Source of the DNA: Candidatus Thiosymbion oneisti
Lineage (GTDB): Bacteria > Pseudomonadota > Gammaproteobacteria > Chromatiales > Chromatiaceae
Direction: 5' to 3'
DNA length: 32,163 nucleotides
Assembly: GCF_900092655.1 (NCBI RefSeq)
Contig: NZ_FLUY01001598.1
Location: 1 to 32,163, forward strand
Position numbers and translations under genes: made by a program. Of this stretch, positions 1-8,889 are shown piece by piece. The notes under the pieces are model-generated. The model was not told the DNA's origin, searched no databases, and saw only the letters and a program-made list of their open reading frames with translations. Within the stretch, counting starts at the first letter, position 1. Every line of letters begins with the position of its first letter.

Positions 1-340
1 CGCCGCCTATCAAGACGCTGAACGCAGACAAACATCCATTGCCCCCGTCCATGGGGGCAATGGATGTTGCTGGTTAGTTCCCCATTAGATTTGTTCCAAG
101 TAATGTAATAGTAGTGAAGTTTTGCGGTTTTAGGGGGAGTATGTCGGCAGGTAGGGGGAATTTTGATAGGGTTTGACCCAATTTGCGTAAACCCCGCCAA
201 AAACCCTCAACCTCAAGTCGTTGTTACCCCGATGGAGCCGAAAAGTACAAAACTCCAGGTATAGTAATGAAGTACAGAGAAGCGCGTTCATGGACTACGT
301 AAATATAGTGATTTAACTGAAAAAGAAGAGCAATCACACA
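1..340. other. Non-coding AT-rich leader of the first cassette
   Basis: No convincing gene lies here. The left 80 bases hold a strong hairpin described separately as a possible attC site. The rest is AT-rich and leads into the Roco gene. It contains two loosely similar stretches, around 104-120 and 262-273, both with the pattern ATAGTA(G/A)TGAAGT. A promoter is likely somewhere here, but I cannot place it with confidence. Confidence 0.5.
17..79 (+). repeat. Possible degenerate integron attC site / perfect 16-bp hairpin
   Basis: A perfect inverted repeat pairs 31-46 with 53-68 around the 6-base loop GTCCAT. The pairing continues outward imperfectly: AACGCAGACAAAC at 21-33 can pair with GTTGCTGGTT at 66-75 if three bases bulge out on one arm. 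Outer boxes GCTGAAC (17-23) and GTTAGTT (73-79) resemble the inverse core and core of an attC site, but each departs from the RYYYAAC/GTTRRRY consensus. It would mark the boundary of the upstream cassette. A simple terminator-like hairpin is the alternative. Confidence 0.35.
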
Positions 341-2863
341 ATGAGAATGAGTAACAAACTGGCATTAGGGAAAATTAAATCTGCGATAAAGGCTAGAGCT
401 GACAGGCTAGATTTGTCAAATATGAATCTTGAGGAATTGCCTGCTGATATTGGAGATATAACAACATTAACCGCACTAGATCTATCAAGTAACCGCCTAT
501 CTAAATTACCTGCTTCAATCGGCAACCTGAAGAATCTCAATCATCTTTGGCTCTATAATAATAATTTACGATTTTTACCGGCCGAGCTCAGCAATTTAGA
601 CAAGTTATCTACGTTTGCGATTGATAGAAACCCTCTTCCCGATTCTTTAATTACAACGGCCAAAAGAGGAACCCAGGATGCTCTTACATATTTGAAAAGT
701 TTGTATGGAGGGGCAGAAGAACTCTATGAAGCAAAATTAGTGCTAGTAGGCGAAGGCGCTGTTGGAAAGTCTTCTTTAGTATCTGCCTTGAAAGGTGAGC
801 GTTTTATAGAAAATAGGGCGACAACTCACGGAATTGAAATTACGTCCTTATCTGTTCCGTATCCTGCCTCACATAATAGAAACATCAATCTTAACGTGTG
901 GGACTTTGGCGGTCAGGCCGTATATAGGATCTCACATCAATTTTTTTATAGCAAACGTTCTTTGTATTTGCTTCTCTGGTCTCCGAGATTGGGAGTGGAA
1001 CAATGTGATGTATTAGGCTGGCTGAATAGAATAAAAATCAGAGTTGGATCGGATGCAAGCGTGTTAGTTGTTTCTACACATTGCAACACAGGAGGAAGAG
1101 TCGCAAGGATTGATAAAAGCCAAATTCTCGATGAATATGGGGATATTATACAAGGATTCTGTGAGGTTGATAGTAAAGATAATACAGGAATAAGAGAATT
1201 AAAGATAGAAATCGCTACTGCAGCAAGCCGACTTCCTCAAATGGGCGATCTGCTGAGCGAAAAATGGACGAATGCCAGAAACGATATATTAGGGTTGCTT
1301 GATCCATACATAAGTTTCGATAGGTTTGATTCTGTCTGCAGGAATCATAAAATCGAGCCTGATGCATCATTCGCATTGGCAATGTTAATGCATGATTTGG
1401 GGTATATTATTTATTATGGGGATGATGATGGATTAAAAAAGGAGGTTGTATTGCAGCCAGAGTGGCTAACTAAAGCTATAGGATACGTATTAGAAGACAG
1501 GAAAACGAATGAAGAATACGGTGTTCTCTTCCATTCTAGGCTAATTGATATTTGGGATAAGTCAGTATCTGCAGGCGGACAAAAATACCCTCCTGGATTG
1601 CATTCTTTCTTTTTGCGTTTAATGGAAAAATATGATGTTTCATATCGTCTTCCTGGCGAAAAGTCTAGTTTGGTTGCGCAACTGGTTCCCTCCGAAAAGC
1701 CAAATAATGCGACAACATCATTTTTAGTACTAGATCCAACAGATGCGGTAATCCATATTGTATGCGAAATGGAGAACTCCCCACCTGGACTTATACCTTG
1801 GCTAATTGTGAGAACCCATCAGTTTACTCCAACACCAAGGATGCACTGGGAAAAGGGGATGGCTCTACAATACCGTGAGCATGGTAGAGCCTTGATAGAA
1901 CTAAAGGGTGCTGACTTGCATATGATGATTGGAGGGCGTTGGCCTAATTATTATATGGGTCTCCTAAGACATATTTTAGAAAACCTAATAGGAGAACGTT
2001 GGCCAGGTTTAGAATATCGCTTATCTGTTCCGTGCCCTGTGTCGATGGCTGGCAAACAATGTAAAGGGAGGTTGCCACTAGAAACATTGCAGAATTTGAA
2101 GAGGAAAGGAACCGGAGAAGTACATTGCCTTTCATGCTCATCTTCGCTAAATATTGATAAGCTTCTTACCGGTTTTTCTCAGCCTCATATCAGGAACTTG
2201 GAATCACAGCTAATTCAGCTTGACGATCAACTTTCTAATTTATCGAGTGAGGTTGCTGGGTGGTTTGGCTCATTACTTAATGCTCTTAATCATGAGTCAA
2301 AGGAACATCCTAGGTTATGCACTATTACACCTAACATACCGAACAAAAAAGGAAAAGAGTTTACAAAACTATTAAGAAATGCGGCTGCAATCGAATATCG
2401 ACTGAATTTATGGTGTGAAATGCCAGGGTGCCAACATCCAATCTGCTCAATAGGGAGTGGCGGTGATGGAGAATATGAATTTTCCAAGCCGAAAGATTGG
2501 GTTGTGAAAATAGCCCCATACTTAAAGGTAATCATAAAAACATTAAAAGTTACAATTCCATTTTTGCAAATATCAGAATATTTGGATAAGGACAGCATGA
2601 AGAAAGCCAAGTCGAGTCTTGATTTATTAAATGAATTAACCGCTTCTTTTATTCCTGACGAAATTACTAGAGATGAAGACTCAACTAAGGTACTGACAAA
2701 ATTTGAAGGAGCAGCTCTACGAGAGCTTGGTACGCTTCTATTGGATTTAGATCCATCAAGAACATGGGGAAATATGCGGCGAACAATATTGCCAACTGGT
2801 GACTATATATGGGTTTGTGGCGCACACTATAGAGAACTAAATCCGGATCCACCAAAAATCTAA
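341..2863 (+). CDS. LRR-Roc-COR (Roco family) GTPase
   Basis: An 840-residue protein. A short leucine-rich repeat block of about three repeats lies at residues 22-100. A Ras-like Roc GTPase domain follows at about 130-300, with P-loop GEGAVGKSS (137-145) and switch motif WDFGGQ (187-192). The base-recognition motif is degenerate (THCN near 247 instead of NKxD). A COR-like region extends to about 560. The C-terminal third has paired cysteines around 565-600 (C-x8-C then C-x2-C), zinc-ribbon-like, another cysteine cluster near 692-702, and an aromatic end with WVCGAHYRE. Roco proteins are nucleotide-regulated dimers; the bacterial role is mostly unknown. ATG at 341 is used; ATG at 347 is equally possible, with a weak purine-rich AAGAAGAG 5'. 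The gene is AT-rich compared with the rest of the window. Its TAA lies inside the attC inverse core, so it looks like a cassette gene. Confidence 0.9.
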   Translation: MRMSNKLALGKIKSAIKARADRLDLSNMNLEELPADIGDITTLTALDLSSNRLSKLPASIGNLKNLNHLWLYNNNLRFLPAELSNLDKLSTFAIDRNPLPDSLITTAKRGTQDALTYLKSLYGGAEELYEAKLVLVGEGAVGKSSLVSALKGERFIENRATTHGIEITSLSVPYPASHNRNINLNVWDFGGQAVYRISHQFFYSKRSLYLLLWSPRLGVEQCDVLGWLNRIKIRVGSDASVLVVSTHCNTGGRVARIDKSQILDEYGDIIQGFCEVDSKDNTGIRELKIEIATAASRLPQMGDLLSEKWTNARNDILGLLDPYISFDRFDSVCRNHKIEPDASFALAMLMHDLGYIIYYGDDDGLKKEVVLQPEWLTKAIGYVLEDRKTNEEYGVLFHSRLIDIWDKSVSAGGQKYPPGLHSFFLRLMEKYDVSYRLPGEKSSLVAQLVPSEKPNNATTSFLVLDPTDAVIHIVCEMENSPPGLIPWLIVRTHQFTPTPRMHWEKGMALQYREHGRALIELKGADLHMMIGGRWPNYYMGLLRHILENLIGERWPGLEYRLSVPCPVSMAGKQCKGRLPLETLQNLKRKGTGEVHCLSCSSSLNIDKLLTGFSQPHIRNLESQLIQLDDQLSNLSSEVAGWFGSLLNALNHESKEHPRLCTITPNIPNKKGKEFTKLLRNAAAIEYRLNLWCEMPGCQHPICSIGSGGDGEYEFSKPKDWVVKIAPYLKVIIKTLKVTIPFLQISEYLDKDSMKKAKSSLDLLNELTASFIPDEITRDEDSTKVLTKFEGAALRELGTLLLDLDPSRTWGNMRRTILPTGDYIWVCGAHYRELNPDPPKI

Positions 2864-2948
2864 CAAGGCAAATGCAGCCGACTCCAAAAAGCGCCGTTTC
2901 GCTACGCTCATGGGCGCTTTTTGGGGCAGCTGATTTGCGATGTTAGAC
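2858..2948 (+). repeat. Integron attC recombination site
   Basis: This 91-bp imperfect palindrome has the full attC layout. The inverse core ATCTAAC (2858-2864, RYYYAAC) overlaps the Roco stop codon, and the core GTTAGAC (2942-2948, GTTRRRY) is at the other end. Inner arms GCAAATGCAGC (2868-2878) and GCAGCTGATTTGC (2926-2938) pair with unpaired extra bases, the hallmark that tells an integrase which strand to use. A central stem pairs CCAAAAAGCGCC (2883-2894) with GGCGCTTTTTGG (2913-2924). Its orientation, ORF then attC, is the normal one for a cassette. No integrase gene is present in the window. Confidence 0.85.
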
Positions 2949-2993
2949 TGTACAATGCAATAGTTCTAAGTAATCTGAAAATATTAGGAGTAA

Positions 2994-3209
2994 ATGGTGC
3001 AAAAAGTACAAATCAGTGATGATGTGGCCTCACAGTTATACGAATTGGCGAAAGTTGAGCATATTTCAGCTATGGAGCTTATAACGCAACTTGTGAAGGC
3101 ATATAAAATGGAAATAGCGAAACGAAATGAATTGAAGGAATTCTTTAGGCCCTATCAAAAAGATATGGCAGGTTTTAAATTTAGCCGAGAAGAAGCAAAT
3201 GAGCGATAG
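2994..3209 (+). CDS. Small antitoxin-like protein, partner of the PIN toxin
   Basis: A 71-residue protein with a likely N-terminal DNA-binding segment (VQISDDVASQLYELAKVEHI, ribbon-helix-helix-like) and a charged C-terminal tail ending in FSREEANER, the usual place where an antitoxin grips its toxin. The start at 2994 has a good ribosome site (AGGAG about 5 bases upstream). It begins 46 bases after the attC core, so it is the first gene of the next cassette. Its stop overlaps the start of the downstream PIN reading frame by 11 bases, a standard antitoxin-toxin coupling. I infer the antitoxin role from this context; I do not recognise a named family. Confidence 0.7.
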   Translation: MVQKVQISDDVASQLYELAKVEHISAMELITQLVKAYKMEIAKRNELKEFFRPYQKDMAGFKFSREEANER

Positions 3210-3600
3210 TTTTATCGATACCAATGTCGTTATTTATAGTCTTAGTTAAGATGAGTTAAAACAAAAGGCAGCCATAGCGCTACTAGCAAAAAAACCGGTA
3301 GTATCAGTGCAAGTGTTAAGTGAAACCGCCAATGTAATGAGGAAGAAACTAGGATTTGATATTTCGTCGGTGAGAATTGTTGTAGACCGCATAGCAAATG
3401 AGTGTACTACAATACAGCCTTTAACCATTGATACATTACGACATAGCCTGGATTTATCGGAACGTTATGGTTTTTCACATTTTGACAGTCTTATTATTGC
3501 TTCGGCATTGGATGCCGACTGCACCAAATTCTATTCTGAAGATATGCATCATGGGCCTGTTGTAAATCAAAGGTTGATAATCATTAATCCATTTGTATAA
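3199..3600 (+). pseudogene. PIN-domain toxin interrupted by an in-frame stop (nonsense)
   Basis: From ATG 3199 the frame reads MSDSFIDTNVVIYSLS, the classic PIN N-terminus with the first catalytic aspartate in IDTN. It then meets TAA at 3247-3249. The same frame is open afterwards to 3600 and reads like the rest of a PIN nuclease: QVLSETANVMRKKLGF carries the conserved glutamate, and HFDSLIIASALDADCTKFYSEDM carries the later aspartates. Intact length would be 133 residues, normal for VapC-type toxins. Reinitiation at ATG 3307 would give 97 residues without the first catalytic aspartate, so RNase activity should be lost. A sequencing error at the TAA is the main alternative. Confidence 0.85.
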
Positions 3601-4049
3601 AGCGGTTGTAGAGCCGTCTACTGTATGTTGGACGTTCTACGCCCAGCGGTTAACTTGTATTTTTCAACCAGGCATTGGAGAGACGAAGGGATTATCATAA
3701 GAGAATGAAAACCTTCCTTTTATCTACACCAGGCTACTGAGTGTTTTTATGGAACAATATTGATTGTATTTACTCGCTACAAGCCAAGTACTCACGATAT
3801 AGAGAAATTGGGCCAAAGAGTATCAAGCATAGAGCCAAGGTTTTTGTCTATTTAATCCTGTACTATTAGCTGGCGAGACGAGACTTCGCCTCAAGCCCAC
3901 GAGCCGTGAATTTCTTGTGCAGTGCAGAAACTCGACTCATTTGTAAAGATCCGGGGCCCTCAAGGGATCCTAGTGAATTTTCGCCAGCCGTCCTGTACTT
4001 TGGTGGCTTGCAGGCAAGTACGTTGAGCATCAGCAACCACAAGGTTTTC
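3601..4049. other. Intergenic region between cassette DNA and ABC operon
   Basis: No gene is supported in these ~450 bases. Just after the PIN stop lies a GTTGGAC (3627-3633) matching the attC core GTTRRRY, but I find no matching inverse core and only a 5-bp stem (GTAGA/TCTAC), so this could be a ruined cassette end at best. Base composition shifts from AT-rich to GC-rich towards 3900-4050. This is roughly where the acquired segment gives way to DNA resembling the rest of the window. Confidence 0.4.
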
Positions 4050-5312
4050 ATGATAGTGTTAACCAACTCGACATTCCCTGTTAGGTTCCAGATCGGTGCG
4101 GTTCTTGCCGCAGTTCTCATGTCCGGTTGTGTCCGGGAAGCACCTGTTACTCCAATACTAAGCTGGTATGTATTCAACGAGCCGTCCGGCGCTTTTGCTG
4201 AAGTGGCGCGGCGTTGTGCCGAGAAGTCGGATGGCGCTTACCGCGTTGAGCTCAAGCCGCTTCCCGCTGACGCCGACCAGCAGCGTGAGCAGTTAGTGCG
4301 GCGTCTGGCTGCGCGGGATAGCGATATCGATATTATCGGGATGGACGTGATCTGGACCGCGGAGTTCGCGCAAGCAGGATGGATCCTGCCCTGGTCGCAG
4401 GACGCAGCCCGGCAGGTCAGCATGGGCCGGATCGACGCCGCTGTGCAGAGCGCTGTCTACAAGGAGCGGCTGTGGGCGGTGCCTTTTACCACCAACACTC
4501 AGCTTCTTTGGTACCGCACTGACCGGGTGCCGCAACCGCCGCAGACCTGGGACCAAATGATCGACGTGGCCGAGATGCTCGGGGAGGACGGCACGATCCA
4601 GGCCCAAGGAGAGCGCTATGAAGGACTCACGGTCTTTTTCGTGTCCCTACTCGCATCCGCCGGGGGCTCGGTGCTCGACGAACAGGCAGATGCTCCCGCC
4701 TTGGGTGGCGCTCCTACCCGGGAGGCCTTGCGCATCCTGCATCGCCTTGCCGGATCCCCATCCGCCGATCCGGGATTAGCTACCGCCCGCGAGGACCAGT
4801 CACGCCTTGCCTTCGAGTCCGGCGGCTCGAGCTTCATGGTCAACTACACATACGTGTGGCCGAGCGCCCGCGCGAACGCCCCGGCGGTCGCCGAGTACAT
4901 GGGCTGGGCACGTTGGCCCGCGGTGGAGCCGGGACAACCCAGCCGAGTCACGATCGGGGGAATCAACCTCGGGGTGGGGGCCTTCTCACGCCATCCGGTC
5001 CTGGCACGGCGCGCCGCCGCTTGTATCGCCTCCCCGGAGAGCCAGCGTCTCGCCGCTGAGCGTGGTGGCCTGCCGCCGACGAGCGACAGGCTCTACGACG
5101 ATCCAGAGGTACGGGCGACCTTTCCCTTCGCCGACCTGTTGCGCGAGACATTGCGCGATGCCGTGCAACGTCCCCGGACACCCTATTACAACGATGTCTC
5201 GCTGGCGATCAGCCGCACGCTGCATCCCCTCTCCAGGATCGAGCCCGAGCGGGATGCCGAGCGTCTCCGCGATGCCGTAGGCCGCGCACTGCGTTCGGAG
5301 GGCCTATTATGA
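4050..5312 (+). CDS. Sugar ABC transporter substrate-binding lipoprotein
   Basis: A 420-residue extracellular solute-binding protein of family 1 (MalE/LpqY-like). I chose ATG 4050 because it places a signal peptide of about 26 residues at the start, ending in the lipobox LMSGC with the lipidated cysteine at 27, and AAGG lies 5-6 bases upstream. Reading from 3906 would add 48 residues with no signal character. The body has the usual features of these binding proteins: [24 protein letters not shown] near residue 90, and [16 protein letters not shown] a little later. It captures a sugar at the outer face of the inner membrane for the two permeases that follow. The last bases overlap the next start (ATGA). 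Similarity to trehalose/maltose-type binding proteins is my impression; the ligand is not provable here. Confidence 0.88.
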   Translation: MIVLTNSTFPVRFQIGAVLAAVLMSGCVREAPVTPILSWYVFNEPSGAFAEVARRCAEKSDGAYRVELKPLPADADQQREQLVRRLAARDSDIDIIGMDVIWTAEFAQAGWILPWSQDAARQVSMGRIDAAVQSAVYKERLWAVPFTTNTQLLWYRTDRVPQPPQTWDQMIDVAEMLGEDGTIQAQGERYEGLTVFFVSLLASAGGSVLDEQADAPALGGAPTREALRILHRLAGSPSADPGLATAREDQSRLAFESGGSSFMVNYTYVWPSARANAPAVAEYMGWARWPAVEPGQPSRVTIGGINLGVGAFSRHPVLARRAAACIASPESQRLAAERGGLPPTSDRLYDDPEVRATFPFADLLRETLRDAVQRPRTPYYNDVSLAISRTLHPLSRIEPERDAERLRDAVGRALRSEGLL

Positions 5313-6187
5313 GCCGCGTGCGCGACCACTCGGAGGAGCGTCTGGCCTGGCTCCTGTGCACTCCGGCGGCTCTGGCCATGCTGCTGGTGACCGCCTATCC
5401 GATCACCTACGCTGTGTGGCTCTCGCTTTTCCGCTACGACCTGCGTTTCCCGGACGAACGGGCGTTCGTCGGACTCGCCAATTATGCCGGCGTGCTCACC
5501 TCCGGGGTTTGGTGGGAGTCGCTGGCCAACACCCTGATCATCACCATCGGTTCGGTTTCCATCGAGCTGGTGCTGGGCATGTTACTCGCGTTGTTGATGC
5601 ACCGGGTTCTCTTCCTGCGCGGCACGGTTCGCGCGTCTATTCTGGTCCCTTACGCCATCATTACCATCGTCGCGGCGCTGGCCTGGAAGTTCGCCTTCGA
5701 CCCGGTCACGGGATTCATAAACCCTTGGCTCGGCCTGGAGACGGCCTGGCTGACGGAACGCTGGTCGGCCTTCCTGGTAATCATCCTCACCGAGGTATGG
5801 AAGACCACACCCTTCATGGCCCTGCTGCTGCTTGCGGGTTTGACGTTGGTTCCCCAGGACCTGCTGGACGCGGCGCGCGTGGATGGGGCAAGTGCCCGGC
5901 AGCGTTTCTTTCGGGTGACCTTGCCCCTGATGCGCAATGCGGTCATGGTGGCTCTGCTGTTCCGTACCCTGGATGCCTTTCGCATCTTCGATACCGTCTT
6001 CGTGCAGACCCGCGGCGCTCAGGGTACCGAGACAATCTCCATCGTCGGCTACCACGCCCTTGTCAGCCGGCTCAACCTCGGGCTCGGCTCGGCGGTGTCG
6101 GTGCTGATCTTCCTGTGCGTCGTCGCCATCGCGATGCTCTTCGTCAAAGGTCTTGGGGCCAGCTTCGCTGCGGAGGACAAGGCATGA
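5309..6187 (+). CDS. Sugar ABC transporter permease 1 (MalF/UgpA type)
   Basis: A 292-residue inner-membrane protein with about six membrane segments, the first at residues 13-40. It carries the EAA loop that docks onto the ATPase ([22 protein letters not shown], about 186-206). It forms half of the membrane channel with the next gene. It starts by ATGA overlap with the binding-protein gene and ends by ATGA overlap with permease 2, so translation is coupled. Length is normal for a CUT1 permease without the MalF-specific periplasmic insertion. Confidence 0.92.
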   Translation: MSRVRDHSEERLAWLLCTPAALAMLLVTAYPITYAVWLSLFRYDLRFPDERAFVGLANYAGVLTSGVWWESLANTLIITIGSVSIELVLGMLLALLMHRVLFLRGTVRASILVPYAIITIVAALAWKFAFDPVTGFINPWLGLETAWLTERWSAFLVIILTEVWKTTPFMALLLLAGLTLVPQDLLDAARVDGASARQRFFRVTLPLMRNAVMVALLFRTLDAFRIFDTVFVQTRGAQGTETISIVGYHALVSRLNLGLGSAVSVLIFLCVVAIAMLFVKGLGASFAAEDKA

Positions 6188-7020
6188 GCCCACACAGAGG
6201 TGTGCTTGAAACCCTCTTTTGGCGCACCGGCAGCCTGGTCGTGATCGCCTATGCGTTGCTGCCGGTTGCGTGGATCCTTTCCCTATCCCTCAAGCCCGCG
6301 GCGGACCTGAACGACAACCGCTTCGTCCCACGGGAGCTCAGCCTGGAACACTACCGGGCCATCTTCGCGGACGCCCAGTTTCCGGCAGCGCTTTGGAACT
6401 CCATCGGCATCGCCGCAGTTTCGACCCTGCTCGCCGTGTCGCTGGCCATGTTCGCCGCCTATGCCATCGTGCGACTGCGCTTTCGCGGACGCGCCCTCAT
6501 ACTAGGGGCGGCCTTGTCCATCGCCATGTTTCCTCCGGTGGCGGTCATCGGTCCCTTATTCAACCTGTGGCGGAACATCGGTCTCTACGACACCTGGCCG
6601 GGTCTTGTTCTACCCTACATGACTTTCACCCTACCGTTGGCCATTTGGATCCTGTCGGCCTTCTTTCGCGAGATCCCGTGGGATTTGGACAAAGCGGCCC
6701 GCGTAGACGGTGCGACGCCGTTTCAGGCGTTCCGCCACGTGATCGCCCCCCTGGCGGCGCCGGGGATATTTACCGCAGCCATCCTGGTATTCATCTTCGC
6801 GTGGAACGATTTTCTGTTCGCCGCGGCGCTGACCTCCACCAACGATGCCAGGACAGTGCCCGCCGCCATCGCCTTCTTCACCGGTAGCTCCCGCTTCGAG
6901 CTGCCAACCGGTTCCATCGCCGCCGCCTCCGTAGTGGTTACGGTCCCGGTGAGCCTGGTGGTCCTCATCTTCCAACGGCGCATCGTTGCCGGACTTACCG
7001 CGGGCGCAGTCAAGGGGTAG
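6184..7020 (+). CDS. Sugar ABC transporter permease 2 (MalG/UgpE type)
   Basis: A 278-residue partner permease. The N-terminal membrane segment is at residues 16-36, followed by a periplasmic stretch with [22 protein letters not shown], typical of MalG-type proteins. The EAA loop is [24 protein letters not shown] (about 167-190). ATG 6184 overlaps the stop of permease 1. The open frame extends far upstream to 5356, but that part only runs through permease 1 in another frame and is not coding. The next gene starts 3 bases after this stop. Confidence 0.92.
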   Translation: MSPHRGVLETLFWRTGSLVVIAYALLPVAWILSLSLKPAADLNDNRFVPRELSLEHYRAIFADAQFPAALWNSIGIAAVSTLLAVSLAMFAAYAIVRLRFRGRALILGAALSIAMFPPVAVIGPLFNLWRNIGLYDTWPGLVLPYMTFTLPLAIWILSAFFREIPWDLDKAARVDGATPFQAFRHVIAPLAAPGIFTAAILVFIFAWNDFLFAAALTSTNDARTVPAAIAFFTGSSRFELPTGSIAAASVVVTVPVSLVVLIFQRRIVAGLTAGAVKG

Positions 7021-7022
7021 CA

Positions 7023-8183
7023 ATGGCGGAGATCGTTCTCGAACAGGTAAACAAACGCTTTGCGGATGGCACGGAAGGTCTCCGGCCGACAGACTTGACC
7101 ATTCGCGACGGCGAGCTTTTCATTCTGGTCGGACCCTCCGGGTGCGGCAAGTCGACACTCCTCAAGATTATTGTCGGTCTCGAGCGGCCTACATCCGGAG
7201 AGGTCCGGGTCGGCGGCGAGTCGGTTACGGAGCGAGATCCGAAAGACCGTAACATGGCTATGGTCTTCCAAAGTTATGCGATCTATCCTCACATGACCGT
7301 GCGCGAGAACATGGCCTTCCCGCTCAAGCTGGCCGGGGTAAATAACACAGAGATCGCCGCGCGAGTCGAAGAGGCTGCAACCATTCTGGAGCTCGGCGAA
7401 CTGCTCGAACGTAAACCCGCGGCGCTCTCCGGCGGCCAGCGGCAGCGTGTAGCCATGGGCCGAGCCATCGTGCGCCAGCCTGCCGCTTTCCTGCTCGATG
7501 AGCCGCTTTCGAATTTGGACGCCAAGCTCAGAGTGCAGATGCGAACCGAACTGGCGCGGCTGCAGCGGCGTCTCGGCACAACAATGGTGTATGTCACGCA
7601 CGATCAGACCGAGGCCATGACGCTCGGCCATCGGATTGCAGTGTTGCGTAAGGGGGAGATCCAGCAGACAGGAACGCCGCGGGAGCTATACGGACGTCCG
7701 GCCAACTTGTTCGTCGCCGGCTTCGTCGGCTCGCCGGCCATGAACCTCCTTCCTGCAAAAATCGAGGAGAACAGGCTCATTCTTCCCATGAGCGAGGTCG
7801 CCCTTCCCGAAGATTTTTCTTATAGCTTGCCGCGGGGAAAACGCGAGGTCATCGCCGGTATTCGCCCCGAGAATTTTTGCCACGCTAATCGGTCGGACGC
7901 CGGAGTGTTTAAATTCCAAGCTCGGTTAGAAGTGGTCGAATGGCTTGGGGCCGATCTTTTCGTGCATTTCGACGTGCGAGCAAATACTGGCGGGAGGTTG
8001 GGCGCACTGCAGCGGGAGCTCGAGCTCGATGCCGGACATGATGGTCGCTTGCGTGTTGTGGCGCGCCTGGGAGCGGATATTCGAGCACAGGAAGGGGAAA
8101 CAATTGACCTTTCCGTCGAACGCGGCGATGTCCACTTGTTTGATTCTGAAACCGGTGAGAATATCACTCCGGTGGTTTCATGA
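7023..8183 (+). CDS. Sugar ABC transporter ATPase (MalK/UgpC/SugC type)
   Basis: A 386-residue ATPase powering the importer. It has Walker A GPSGCGKST (37-45), the Q-loop glutamine at 83, signature LSGGQRQR (135-142), Walker B FLLDEP (156-161) and the switch histidine in VTHDQTEAM (about 193). The region after about 235 is the MalK-type regulatory extension with TOBE-like segments (FVAGFVGSPAMNLLPA and GIRPENF). All catalytic residues are present, so the four-gene importer appears functional. No sugar hydrolase or regulator gene sits in the operon, so the sugar is not revealed by neighbours. Confidence 0.94.
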   Translation: MAEIVLEQVNKRFADGTEGLRPTDLTIRDGELFILVGPSGCGKSTLLKIIVGLERPTSGEVRVGGESVTERDPKDRNMAMVFQSYAIYPHMTVRENMAFPLKLAGVNNTEIAARVEEAATILELGELLERKPAALSGGQRQRVAMGRAIVRQPAAFLLDEPLSNLDAKLRVQMRTELARLQRRLGTTMVYVTHDQTEAMTLGHRIAVLRKGEIQQTGTPRELYGRPANLFVAGFVGSPAMNLLPAKIEENRLILPMSEVALPEDFSYSLPRGKREVIAGIRPENFCHANRSDAGVFKFQARLEVVEWLGADLFVHFDVRANTGGRLGALQRELELDAGHDGRLRVVARLGADIRAQEGETIDLSVERGDVHLFDSETGENITPVVS

Positions 8184-8231
8184 TTTTCCGGTCCCGCTCA
8201 CCATTTTCCAAGAAAGCTGTGTATGCAGCTC

Positions 8232-8591
8232 TCATGATACCCCCGCCATCAGACTCTCATAAGGGATACGCAATCCGTCGTGCAGGCGCTTCACCATACG
8301 CAGGCTCAAGGGGCGCTTGCGATTCAACACCTCCGACACCCGACCGCTGGAGCCGATATAGGCCTCGAGATCGCGTGGGGTCAGCCCCTGTTGTTCCATT
8401 CTGAATCTGATGGCGTCGACGGGGTTCGCCGGACCGATCGGATAATGCTTATTCTCATAGGCTTCGATCAGGGTAACCAGGATCTCCATTTCATCCGCCT
8501 CCGGCGTTCCCTCTTCGGCCTGAAAAATCGTCTCGAGACGGCGAAAAGCCGCTTGCAGATCCTCGTTGCAACGGATAGGCCTAATATTCAT
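8232..8591 (-). CDS. HigA-type antitoxin (XRE helix-turn-helix)
   Basis: A 119-residue protein of the HigA type. The N-terminal half (IRPIRCNEDLQAAFRRLETIFQAEEGTPEADEMEILVTLIEAYENKHYPI) is the toxin-binding part common in these antitoxins. The second half is a helix-turn-helix (DAIRFRMEQQGLTPRDLEAYIGSSGRVSEVLNRKRPLSLRMVKRLHDGL). It neutralises HigB and should repress the operon. Its start overlaps the upstream higB stop by 11 bases. The toxin-first order is characteristic of higBA. Confidence 0.9.
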   Translation of the reverse strand: MNIRPIRCNEDLQAAFRRLETIFQAEEGTPEADEMEILVTLIEAYENKHYPIGPANPVDAIRFRMEQQGLTPRDLEAYIGSSGRVSEVLNRKRPLSLRMVKRLHDGLRIPYESLMAGVS

Positions 8592-8889
8592 TCACGGTCT
8601 CCACGTCGATCTTGTCGTACTGCGCATGGCTTCCTACGAATTTCACCCAAACGATGCCGGCCCGATACTGCACCTCTACTACCAAGCGGTACTTGTTGCC
8701 ACCGATATTGAACACGACACGATTGTTGGCGCAAATGCTGGCGCTGCGGTACTGCGCCTTGATCTGCTGCGGTGATGCCCATTTGGCTCTTGCCGCTTCC
8801 TCATGCCAGCTTTGCAATGGGCCTTGAGCATCCCTGTATGCAGGCTGGTCCCAGAATTTCTTCAGCGTGCTCTTGGCGATAATCCGCAT
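8581..8889 (-). CDS. HigB-type mRNA interferase toxin
   Basis: A 102-residue toxin of the RelE-superfamily HigB type. It starts MRIIAKSTLKKFW and includes KAQYRSASICANNRVVFNIGGNKYRLVVEVQYRAGIVWVKFVGSHAQYDKID, the conserved core strand and end of the family, with basic residues and the C-terminal H/Y pair. HigB cleaves mRNA on the ribosome. It is first in the higBA operon, and a perfect palindrome lies 11 bases upstream of its start (8901-8917), the likely HigA operator. Both genes look intact. Confidence 0.92.
   Translation of the reverse strand: MRIIAKSTLKKFWDQPAYRDAQGPLQSWHEEAARAKWASPQQIKAQYRSASICANNRVVFNIGGNKYRLVVEVQYRAGIVWVKFVGSHAQYDKIDVETVNEY

Noticed and set aside
3247-3249. Recoding of the TAA in the PIN frame
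   Set aside because: TAA is not a known selenocysteine or pyrrolysine codon and no recoding structure is evident; simple nonsense mutation is more likely.
5356-7020. Long 554-residue open frame spanning the two permease genes
   Set aside because: Its first half is an out-of-frame shadow of permease 1; only the part from 6184 has permease sequence, coupled by ATGA.
4050-8183. Naming the ABC importer as a trehalose transporter
   Set aside because: The proteins are CUT1-type, but the neighbours carry no trehalose, maltose or sucrose enzyme, so the substrate cannot be supported.
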